This document shows positions 34,446-46,750 of a DNA stretch of 64,000 nucleotides, in pieces; within the stretch, counting starts at the first letter, position 1; every line of letters starts with the position of its first letter. Location: contig CM049403.1 of NCBI GenBank assembly GCA_026929865.2, positions 23,864,001 to 23,928,000 of the forward strand, in the 5' to 3' direction. Position numbers and translations under genes: made by a program. Below the pieces are notes generated by a model. It saw nothing but the letters and a program-made list of their open reading frames with translations. It did no database searches and was not told where the DNA came from. This DNA is from Hyperoplus lanceolatus. Its lineage: Eukaryota; Chordata; Actinopteri; Uranoscopiformes; Ammodytidae.

Positions 34446-35142
34446 TTTGTAATAATTTGTCCTTTTTTTCTTTTTGCGTAAGTGCAAAAAATGCACCCAA
34501 AAGAGCCACCTGAGGGAAGTCTACATCTTTAAATAAAAAAACAAGCAAAGTGTACATTTATAGTACAAAATTCTCTTTTTAAAAAATTGCACAGTTTGTG
34601 TATAATATATATATTCATAATCTCCATTTTAAACAAACTTTAAAGGCTCAGAAAGTAAACAAAATTCACCAAATGAAAAATAAAAACATTTTTTCCCTAG
34701 AATTTAAAGCTGAGGAAACTTGAGACCCTGTTTTCATTTGTGTCCTCCATAAATATACATATTTATATGCAATTCTCTTTATATATAGTCTCTGTGCTAG
34801 TGTTTGACCAGACAATCAAAATTATTGCAAAGTAGTTTAGTTCTACTATAAAACATGGGGTGGGGGGTGGGGGATAAAAGCATATTTCTGCTTAATGTTC
34901 CTTAAGTTATGCAAATAAAATAAAAAATGGGTTTCTTTGAAAAAAAACCTTATGAATTTACTGGATTCCCTGCTTTCACAAAGGTTTCTGCTTCACAAAC
35001 TGTGTGCATTCAACATTCCCTTTGAACAACTCAGAACTCCAGTTTTGCTTTTTAGCGAGAACACACATTTCCCTGACTTCTTTTTTGTTTTTGTTTTTTT
35101 GTTTATGAACTTTACACAGCGGCCTATGCCAAGAGGTTGCGG

Positions 35143-35312
35143 TCAGCGTCGATACGGGTGGAAGCCCTGTACGTTGTGGTTCTGCCCTCTGCCAAATGCG
35201 GTGGCGGCGCCCTGGGGGGCAGCGGGTTGTGCTGTCGGGGCCCCGTACGTGGCCGTCGGTTGGCTGGGGTCTGCGAAGCTGTGGCCGAAGGCGGTCAGGT
35301 CCTGTCCGTACC
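35143..35312 (-). CDS. DAZAP1: DAZAP1 exon 13 (C-terminus)
   Basis: Residues 379-434 and TGA (35143-35145). GYGQDLTAFGHSFADPSQ and FGRGQNHNVQGFHPYRR, the nuclear-import-type C-terminal end. Confidence 0.95.
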
Positions 35313-38300
35313 CTGAGGAGGACAATGGAGAGGAGGGAGCAGGGCAAAAAGAAGAGAGGATTTTAATATCACGCTCAACAGACAGTGTTTAGGGAAAAGC
35401 CTTACCGCTTTAAAATAAAAAGTTTATATTTTTCAGTTTTAATGTTAGGGAAAAATCCACCCTTACCTCACACTAAACAGTGAATTCCAATTGGAAGTAT
35501 TGGTGCGTCTCATTAAAATGATCATTACTATCTTGTTCTTAACTTTTTCTCTAGCATCTACTAACAGGCTTTTATTACTCAAGAGGTGGGGTAATAAGTG
35601 CCCTCCAAAAAAGGACAATAAGTAATAAGTGCCCTCCAAAAAAGGACAATAAGTAATAAGTGCTCTCCAAAAAAGGACAATATAAATAGTATCAATTATA
35701 TTTTACATTTTATTTATTTTTATGTTATACGTTTAAGTTTAGTCTGATCAGCTGTTTTGTTTTTGTTTCTCTGTTAACACAGCATGTTTACAAACAATTC
35801 ATCCGACGAAGAAAATACATTGCATTGCTAATAGTATTCTTTAATTTAAGGTTTCATGGTGGATTTTTCCTCTAGATTCAAATACTGTATTCCTTCAATG
35901 ATCCCTATAGTGTTGAAATGTGTGTTGCAACAACGCTAAAATGTTAAGAAAAAAAATTATAATTTCAGGTTAATTTAATAATCATTTAAGGGTTTCATTG
36001 AGGAAAACAATTCTCTTGATGATCGGCTAACGCACAATGTTCTTCTATTCAGACACTAGATGGCGCCATTGCCCTGCAAACAGACAAGAGAACCAATGTG
36101 ACACCCAGGGAAGGAAACTAATCTGACTGAAAAAATGGCTGGTGGTCAAAGGGACTTTGAAAAAATAACAACAACAACAAAAACAAACGCCTGGTATATA
36201 AAATCCAGTTGCAGGCAAATCTTTCCAGCTTCTGGCCGTTGACTGGTTACTTTCCTGCCCTGGTAATATCCAGCTAGCACTGGTTTTGAAATGTCACCAA
36301 TAAATACTGGAGTTGGGAACGCTATGAAAAACTGGAATGAAAGACAAGAGATAGAAAAGACAGAAAGAAAGAAGAAGGGGAAAAGTTAGGAAATACAACA
36401 CATTTGTTTTTGTGTGTTCAAAGCGAACAAAAGGAGCCGTCCAAACAGGACTGCCCGACAGAACAAACTGAGAGAAATTGTAAATTTACTGGCATCGTGT
36501 CCTTCTTTAAATCTTCCTTCCTTTCTCATCCTTTTAGCTATAATTTGGAGACAGTTCATGGGGAAAAAAACAACGGGTGAATGGAATCGCTGATGCATAC
36601 AGACAACTGAACCATAAACACACTTTCTGACAATTAGATCATCCTTTTATAAATCAGCAAAGCAATGCGGACAGAGTGGACAGAAAAGGAGGAGGTTACT
36701 CTTGGTATAGTTAAACTACAGCCGCTGTGGACGCCTAATTTCAATGTAACTTTCTTTCAAATCCACTCATCTGAGATGGTAGTTGGCTGTGTTTTACTAT
36801 GCAAGAGTACACACAGAAATTTGTATGTACATGCAAAATGTACATGCAAAACCGTCGGAACTAAATGAAAGAGGAAAAGAACCAGGTTGCAGCTCTATAA
36901 GCACTACAGTACTGAACAAATGCTACTTTTGTGGTTGGAGAAGACGATGCTGGCACCTACCTGCACTATATCCTCCCTGCTCATCCTGACCATAACTGTG
37001 AGAAGGACGCGTTGGTCCGTAGGCAGAGGGGTCCTGAGGGTAGTTACCCAAGCCTATCAGGGAGATGAGGAGACCAGGTTGACTGAACCCCGATTCTGCT
37101 GGCCGACTACTTTACAAAGTTCCCCCCTTACTGAGCTAACAGAGCTGTACATTTACACTCATTTACTGCGTCTGCACTATGCTTGGCGGCATCGCTGCTC
37201 AGCTTCATCTGGAAGTCAAAACAAAATGGAGTTTAAGTGTGTGAACTATTTGCTAGCAAGCCTGACTGTTTATTCATGCCAGCCTGGTCTCATGACATTT
37301 TTGGAAATGTGCATGATATGCTCAGATGCAAGTAACGTATAAATAAGGTTTTCCTACTAAGAAAATATTAGGTGCTTGGGAAGTGACTGGGAACAGGAAC
37401 TATAACAACCACATCAGTGGTTTTCCATGTTATTGTTTGTAACAAACGACTTGTACATCCATCACATCGCTGCCAAACGTTTTCCAAAGAATGCCATAAC
37501 ATTTTTGCTTTATCTTCTAAGTCGCCATTGATTTCCATTAATTTCAGCATACTGTGACAATAAAATTTAAATGGTTTTAAAACTAATGTTTGCGTCAAAT
37601 TACTGAACATTTTCATTACTTAAATTCACATTTTATTACATTTTAAATTAACATTTCAACACCTCAAAGTGCCATGTTTGGAAAAAGTTATCCATAAATC
37701 CACAGGCATAACTAGAGGGACAATGTAAAGTTTCTTGTTAGAAATATTTTGCTCTTTAATGCATCATGTTATGATGAAAAAAGTCTACAAAATGTTTATG
37801 AATAACCTATCAATCGAATTTTAAGTTACACAGTGTACTGTGATAAAAATATGAAACATTCTAAGAAAATGATTGCCAATAAATTCCCTATTGGTGAATG
37901 AAAACATGTAAAACCACTGGTTTGATCTTAACTCTCAAGCCAAATTATTTTAATTCCTTATCTCTGCATGAGCCAAGCTTGCATTATGAATCTAACCTCA
38001 GCCATTTACTAACCTTACACAAGTAAAAATGTCATATCCAGTTCCTGCTATTGTCATGGTAGAGGTCTGTGATTTGTGTCCTTAACAACAACATCATCAT
38101 CAGCATTTCTGATGTTCTGCTGATGTTTTACAAAAAACCTTGTGGGACTGTGTTGCTACAACTGATTCTCCCACTAAGTGCCTGAACAGGCAGTGGGCAC
38201 AAAATGAAAAAGCTGGATGGAAGATAAGCACAAGCAGGAAACACTGAACAAGATGGGCACCTGTCATGACTGACGGCTAGTATATGACTTATTTAAATGT

Positions 38301-41300
38301 CAATCCAGCATTGTGAAGCAGCTGGAGCCAAGTCAGAAGAAAGGTACCAGCCAGCCAAACATCTGAAACCGAATAAATATCATGTCTAATCTGATTGAGT
38401 GCTTATGTGACTGAATGGTTGGATGTTGAATGCAGACCAAGCGTTTTTCTTTTCCCTGGATTCTGGTTCGTTTTCACACTATTTCAACCTCCATCTTGGT
38501 TCAGAGCTGAAATCCTAGAGCCTCCGTTTCTGCTCTCAGGATGATCTTAAATCCTTAAAATGTCCAGGAGAATACATCCTGTCCCTGGACAAGCTACAAC
38601 AGAAATGTATAAGGAACATCATTTCCTAAATTGATACTTGACTGGCTTCATGAAATGTCCTTCCACTGTGTCTGAAATGTGGCTAGGAATGTAACAGCTC
38701 ATTAGAGAAGATAATGTTAAGCTAAACTAACTGTCAAGCTTTAAGACCAAGACACAGTCCAGGAAGTAAAACCTACAGAAACATTAGTCAAAAACTGACT
38801 CGGGACTGAATAATAATTCCATTAATCTAAAAGGCAGAGGGGCAAGGTTCACATTTAGCAGACAAGCATGCAAAGCTTTGCTGTGATAAATTAATGGGAC
38901 ATATTGAACATTTTTAATAGATAGATTGGCGTTTTAGAAATGCCTGATCCAGAAATTAGGTTGCATGGGAATAATATAGTCACGCTGGTGCTCTTCTATG
39001 GCCATCGTGCCAAGACAAGGAAAAGAAACCAGCAAGGTCATCAACAGGGTGGAAGAGGAGGTGTGGGAGGGTGTAATTAAGAAAGGGGGAATATCTAACT
39101 CAAATGTCTAGCACAGTCAATCAGGAGATGATTGCACTCTCTTGAACATCAAAATAAAATTTAAATGCATCACAAAAAAACATTGCAAGGCAGGATGATC
39201 TAATTCAAACCTACCAAAAACCTACCAATTTTTTTACCAATCCACAGTCCAGCTGGAAATACAGAAATGATTGCTGAAGACTCCTGGATATGGTGAAACT
39301 TCAGCAGCATCTTCACGGCAGAGCCAGGGAGGGTTCATGTATGCAAAAAGCATGTATGCTGTATGTGTAGCTGTTCAAGTTAAAATCGTACCAGGAGCAA
39401 GCTCCTGCTTGTCTAAGGGCTGTAGATATGCACTCTAAAATATCCAAGGAGATGGGCAGGGCTGGAGGGTGAAATTAAATGGGATAAAAAAGGGCAGCAA
39501 ACTGCTTAATTCACAATGCTTTTCTTACCGTACTGGCTATAAGGGAAGTCAGGCTGCCCAGTGGGAGCTTTGCTCAAGTCCTGAGTTGGTGTGGTGGCAG
39601 GGGCAAAGCCCAGCGTTGCAGTTCCTGGAGTGTTAGGCGGAGGGGGAACCTGTTGCGCATACTGGTCTGCATGGGGTGTGCCGAAAGTGTAACCTGTTGG
39701 AGAATAACAGGATAATTTTTTATGTTGCTTCATCACAGATTGTACATTATGTACAACATTCTTAAACCAGTGTTCATGTCCCTGACTAAAACATGAAATC
39801 TCTTGCACAAGTCTTTGACTTAATTCTTCAGAAACATTTTGAATGGAATAATAAAATCTAGTTGACCATACTGAACCATCATACAAAAAATAATACTTGT
39901 GAAAGTATTTAACAATTTAGTTACATCTATAAATATCAAATTGTGACTGCTCTGAAAAACATTCTTGTAATCAATGGTTCTGGGCTTTTTTCTCTGTGTA
40001 TTTTCTAATATTTTGTTCATAATTAATAGAATAAGAGCTTGGAATAAATTCTTACAGGTTTAATTGATAGTAGCTAATTATCCCCCTCCCCCCACACACA
40101 CAGACTTTTAAGTAACATTTCATGAAACGCTGGGTATCTTCTAGCCACACTGTTATTTCTGATAAGAAAGAGGTCCCTCCCTGACCAGAGCAACAGAAAT
40201 GTTGCCAGGGAAACTTGACATAGATTCAATGAACACATCTCACACGCCCATTTTAGCAAATATGAAAAGGCTCTCTGTGTTGATATTTTAAATTTAGTTT
40301 GAAAAGCTTTAACACTCTGAAGTAAGAAACATCCAAGTCAGATATCAATACAGGTTTTCAGAAACTACTTGATGGCACTCTAGTTTTGCCATCACTATAA
40401 AGTGTAAGGAGTGAAATCAACATTGTTACTGACCGAACTGAGGTGCTGTGCTGTAGGCCTGCTGAGGGTAGCCCTGAGGTGCTGCAAAGCTGCCCGCCGG
40501 GGTTGTGACCAGGAATGCGTTGAAAGGTGACGGAGGTTGTGTGGGGGTTCCACGGTTTGCAGTTAAAGGAGGTCCATAGCCAGCTGCTCCAACATAGAAC
40601 AGAACAATTTTTTTAGATGTTTGTACATACATTTAAATGGACTTTAATTAAGCACAAAAGCAATAATAAGACACAATGTACTGTGTCTCCGCTTGAATTT
40701 GTTACAGTCTTATTAAACAACAAATATGATCAATGTTTTTGGAGTACAATCTGAAGCTGAATGAAACTGAATCAGCACAGGGCCGACACTGCAGTGAATG
40801 TTGCAGGTTGACCCGAAGGTGGTGAAATGAAACCGAGCCTGACCAATAGCAGGAGGAGGCTGGAATCTATTCAAGGCTGCCATCTGTCTCAAGCAGAAAA
40901 TTATCAGCAGCCTCAGCCATTATGAATCAGTGATAACGCGTTCTGTTAACTGTCATCACCCTATTGGCCGCACACAGTGCAAGCCCGATTTCTGTGACAA
41001 AACATGCTTCGAGATAAGCACATTATCACAAGGCAAAGATGCAAAAGTCAATCTGCAATTGGATCAATTCACTGTTACGCAACATACAAAAAAGAAAAGA
41101 AAAACACTTATAATCTAAAATAAAAAGAAAGGATATTTCTGTGTATTGTCAAGTTTTAGTTGAACACCTACCTATGGGTTGGCCGGTAGTAGACACCCAC
41201 ACTCCTTTGGTAAGAGAAAAAAAATTAGACCGAGTTCAATACTGTGAAGTGTTCGCAGAACCTAGCCTGGTGCTACCAGACCATCGTACTTCATTTAATG

Positions 41301-44300
41301 TGTACAGAAGAAGACTACTGAAGGGAAAATGAAATTTGGCCGGAAGCAGGTAGGCGGGCGGAGCCAGGCTACGCAGAACCTAGTTTAACATTGAAACCGA
41401 CACTGCAAGCAGTGACCTACATGCAAAGGGTTAATGTTAAAGCAGCAGGTTTAACACATTTAAACAGTTCCCACTATGTTTTCCTCTGAACACTGAGCTT
41501 CCCTCGCCATGCTCTGGGACTTGTTCCCACTCACCCTGTGGCCCGTAAGCCTGTTGCCAGCCCTGGGCAGGCTGTGCTGTCCAACCATTAGCTGCAGTCA
41601 AGATGCCTCTGGGCGCCCACTGGCCAGGGCCAAGCTGGCCAGGAGCTTTGCTGTCACGAGGTTCAGCCTTCTTCACTTCCACCTGGACAAAGGACAATGA
41701 GGGCACATTTGGCAACACCAGTATAAGGTCCATGAAGTCCCTCGCCTAGAAAGACCTGTCCTACCATTGATTACATAATCTCAACATTTTGGGGCAGTTG
41801 GAAATATTACACTTAATGTTTATTAGAATATTGAGGGAGAGTTGTAAACTATTATTACTGTGTAGCCAAGAGAGTTGTACAGCTATGGGTGTCAGGTACT
41901 TAATATCAAGCAGGGATTTCACCATGGACTATGTCAAATCATTATGCCTTAACAATAAATTATACACAATTTGCCGTAGTTTTTTGTTAATAGCTTCATC
42001 TCCGGATCAAAAGCTCTTAAAATGTACCTGAGAAACATAGATGGAATCTCTTTCCTTGAATTATTTGTCATATATACGTATGATAAAGACATCTAATGGA
42101 AGGTCATTACTTACCTTTCTTTATATAATGCGTTAGAATTATTATTTTTTTTAAATTTGGAATAAGTTTTAGGGGGAGATATGGACGTAAAGATAAATTC
42201 GTATTTCAGTTCTAGGAGAATAAATAAAAAGGTAAACATGCAGATAAACAGTGTTTTCAGTCAATCTTAAATCGAATCTTCATACTGTGTCAAAGGTAAG
42301 AATCCCTCCCACAATTGAGTTCTAGTCATTTGACCCCAATATAATATCTGCTGGATGACTTTCTATAACCAAAACCTCAAATGTTAGAATGGTGCCCTTT
42401 ATCATAATAATAAGCAACCCACAGAATAGACTTTATACATCCTTAACATTAATTAAATTTGACTTTTATATTCAGTTATCATTCATCACTGTAATAGTTG
42501 TATGCCTAGGTGAAATGTAGTGTATTGCCCCAATAACAGAACTTTCCGTTCTGTAACTAGGCAAAGCTAACTGCAGTTAACCAGAGCAAAGAAACAGGCT
42601 GAGACTAAGGGGGAGCCGACCATAAATAGACTCGGGTTGAGTTATTGGGGTCACCTTGCAGGAGGAAAACGAATCACAAATTCCTCCCTGCTTTAAGGTG
42701 TTGCCACCTTCCCATGCCTCCCCTCTTCCTTCTCTGTCGACCTAATTACATGCACATGTTTCGGCAGTGGCCTCGCAGCCGCCGGCAGCTACCTGAGCAC
42801 TTTATCCCGTGGGCATCACGGCTACGAGTGATGGATACCATGACTTCCCTACAGTCCCCAACAGCAGTAGTGGGATTTGCTCCACAGTTTGATGTGCTCC
42901 AATTTCTAATTTTGTAACTCATATCTCCCAGTATCCCTCAAGTCCCACAGAAGGTAAAGTCAAGTCAAGAACAATGGATTAAGACTAGCCTTGATTCTTG
43001 CTGGAAACCAGGGCAAAGTCAAGGGGGGCAGGTACACCTAGACAGTATACAGGTAAAATAAAATAAAAAGCCCTGTATTCCTACTCAATAACATTGCTTA
43101 AAATAATATGATTCCAACTTAAATTCGGCTCAGGAAAGCATTTAATGGTTGCCCTCTTCTGGGAAACACTAATTGGCACACAAGAAATAATTGCTTTGAT
43201 TTATAGTTTTTGCCATAAACAGAGGATTGATGCCTCCGGGGGGTTGGGTGGTTTAAGGTGCTGACCTTAACGACCCCAGTTCAACTTCGGGCCAGAGACC
43301 TTTCTTACATCTCGCTTTGCCTTAATTTCCAAAAAGCCCACAAAAATACTTTTAATAATTCCATATGACTTAACAAAGACTGTGTCACCTACAGAAATCT
43401 TTTGATTTAATGTAGTCAGATTTAAAATCCTTAAGGTTAATACAAAAATAAACACAAACTTCCTTCAGTGTCGTTGTGTCGCAGACTGTCTTTAAAAGCA
43501 TTTTAAACTGCAGTAAAGAAACAAGATAAATGTGATTATGATGGATATGAATAAAACTACACTGTGTTGGACTTTGATCATTTACTTATGCCCACAAGTC
43601 ATTGCTGTCAGCATGGAGGGCAGAAAGAAGACTGCGTCTCTTCTGGTATCACCGTAGAGTGGTTTAAAAGCTGCTAATTACAAAGTGTCTATTGGGGAAA
43701 AGGGAGGTTGTTAAATGAATGAGAGCTTAGAAGTGCATTTAGGATCCAAGTGTAGGGACCAAGCCTAGCCAGATGTAGACAAAGAAGTACATTAAATGAG
43801 TATAATATCTTTTTAAATATGGTTTGTTTTACTCAGCCAAGGTGTTAGGTGGGAAGTATTTGCCACATGCATCATACGAAATGCATGCAATGGTGGTAAG
43901 GAGTTGTGCTTAAATACAACACCATAGTAAATGTATAGTTTTTTCCTGGGTGGACAGCTTACCTGACACTATCAGAATTGCCTTTGTGCAGTAAACCCTA
44001 TCCATCTGGTACACTTCCTGAGTCGAAACAAACAGTGATATGTAAATATTTTTGTGCAACTTAAGTATCATCCTCAGCAGCATTTTAGAGATAACTGTCA
44101 ATCGTTATTTAGAAAACTGACAGACACAGTATGGAGATTCTTCAACTGAGGTCACTGAGTTGAGCTTTTTCTTTAACTTTAAAAAAAGAAAAAAAAAGAA
44201 AACATGTTGACGTGTAAGTGACCTGCCAACAAAATATCAGAAAACAAAAGAAACAGAACTGTTTGGACCAATCCTTTAGGTGATTTATGTTATTTTTTTG

Positions 44301-46665
44301 ATTTTGAAGTTTTAAAATATAATAAATCAAAAGGAGATTTAAAGCATCAAAAAATGTAATCAAATACTGCAAATGTAATATGTTAAGTACATTCTTATAC
44401 ACTTAAGACATCCTAAAGGAGTGGTCAATTTAAACAAAGCCTTGGGCGACAATAGCAACTGGAAACGTCATTGTGCCTCTTGAATCTTTAAGCAATAGCA
44501 ATAAGTGTAAGGGTAGTATGTGTTTAGAGCAAATAATAATAATAATAATAAGATGAGGAAATGAATTAAGTGGTCTGATCATTTTAAGATGTTACATTTT
44601 GCTGCAAACACTAATGAGAAGCCACTACAGCCAAAATGAGTTACAACAAATAAAACAGCATCATAGTATAATTCTCACTCTGTCGCCCAAGCCTCCGTTC
44701 GATCTTAAGGGTAAAATAAAACTACAACTACACACTTTTTTGCCCATGATGTCGTGAAAATGCATGTTGACAGCCTGGTCCACTGATTGTTCGGCCTCGA
44801 AAGTAATAAATCCAAAACCTAGCCAACGACCAAGAGTGAATCAAGGTAGCAGGGGGGTTGTGACAACACAAGATGAAGAACAGTATTGGGCTTCAGCAGA
44901 GTGAGGATCCGTCAAGACTGAGCAAGAGGCTCCTGGGGTTCGGATGATGTCGCAGACTCGCAGAACAACACAAATCCAAGACTATAGCCTGGGGGATTGA
45001 AGGAAACTTTTCTCTTTACTGTGCAGTGAAAAAAAACCTAGAACTGCTTAACTGCTAAACATGAAGAATGATGAGTGCAGAATTTGATTTGGCGTGAAAT
45101 GTCACATCAAAAAGGTCAATTAAGTCCATCTTCCACCCACTCACATTGATCATTGCCAATTGATCCAATACAACATGTTGTTACTTCATGCCGTTTCATC
45201 CAAACCCCACCTTGATCTGTCCCTTGGAATTTTGCTGTGGAGCACACACTCGCAGCAGCCATTGTTAATGCATCACAAAAATATGGAAAAACACAAACTG
45301 TAAAATGCCTAAAGCTTTCGCCAAGCTTTCCCAAATATAGTATTTTACTTTTGAGTCAGCCAGGATAAGCCTAGAATGGACTATTTAAATATTGCTCACT
45401 ACAGTAAAACAAAGATATAGGCCAAAACTGGTTTCCAAAAGTGGTGAGTTGCAGATTTTAATCTAATATTTCATGGGGGGTGTACAAAGTTCATCCACAA
45501 GAAGTCAAAAATCCACAAACGATTTGCTTCAACATTTCAACACTGAAACTTTTTCATCTGACTATCTGAAACATAGTTTTTCTGAGCTTGGCAGCGCTGC
45601 AGTGATCTACTTCAATATGATTAACCTTCTGCTATGGCAGAATTGGGTTGTTCGCACAACTCTACTTGGGGACCTAACCTGAATTCAATTAAATGACAAC
45701 TGAGATTTTAGAGACCTCTGTGCCATGCCAGGCATTCCCAAAACTCATGATCTAACGCTATTAATAACATCTGTCAATGACCCGTCCTTTATCTAAATTT
45801 AAAACCAAGTTGACACATTAAAGATTTTGAAATATCTTGATTAAGTATCTAAACAACTAAGAACTGTATATACACTCACCGGCCACTTTATTAGGTACAA
45901 CTGTTCAAAGGCTTATAAAAACAAAAAGCTAATCAGCCAATCACTTGGCAGCAATTTAATGCATTTAGGCATTTAGACGTGGTCAGACAATGTACTGAAG
46001 ACAAACTGAGCATCAGAATGGGGAAGAAATGGGGTTAAAGTGACTTTGAACGTGGCATGGTTGATGGTGCCCGACAGGATGGGTCCATACTAGGGATGTC
46101 CATGGTTAACTGGTTAACCGTTAAGAAGATCTTTAACCGATTTTTTTTTAAACGGTTAAAAAAATTAAATAATCTTAATTTCTCTGAAATCCGGACTCTT
46201 ATTTTGATATCGCTAAACCGGATGTAAGAATGCCAACTGTCGGTAAAGAATGAAACGAGAAATGTTGACTACGCTCAACTTTATAATAGGTCCATGGTAC
46301 GCTCCCAGTCACGACTTATGGTCACATTACAACACTCCCGTGTCATATGTTTCTATAATTTAATTAACAGCGTGGGCTCCCGCTAGCTTAACATAGCGCT
46401 AGCATTAGCCTTCTTGAGGTGGATGCTGTCCTGCATCTATCACCGTCTCAGTTAGTGTGTGAGGGAGTGACAGACAGCCAGACAGTGAGTGCCCGCCCCC
46501 TGCACAGACATAGGTCTGCCATGATTGTGTGCCAGGATCAATAGCGAAAATCCGTCATAAACAAAAGCGTTAAGGATCATTATGCAGTACTGATAACATC
46601 AGAGCTTATCAATATTACGGTCTATCGAAATGTTGCCCCGTGCTCAGCACTACCCATCCCCTAAG

Positions 46666-46750
<85 letters not shown>

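Noticed and set aside
34937..35392. Plus-strand frame of 151 residues
   Set aside because: Antisense to the last DAZAP1 exon; the real protein is on the minus strand with an exact match to the known C-terminus.
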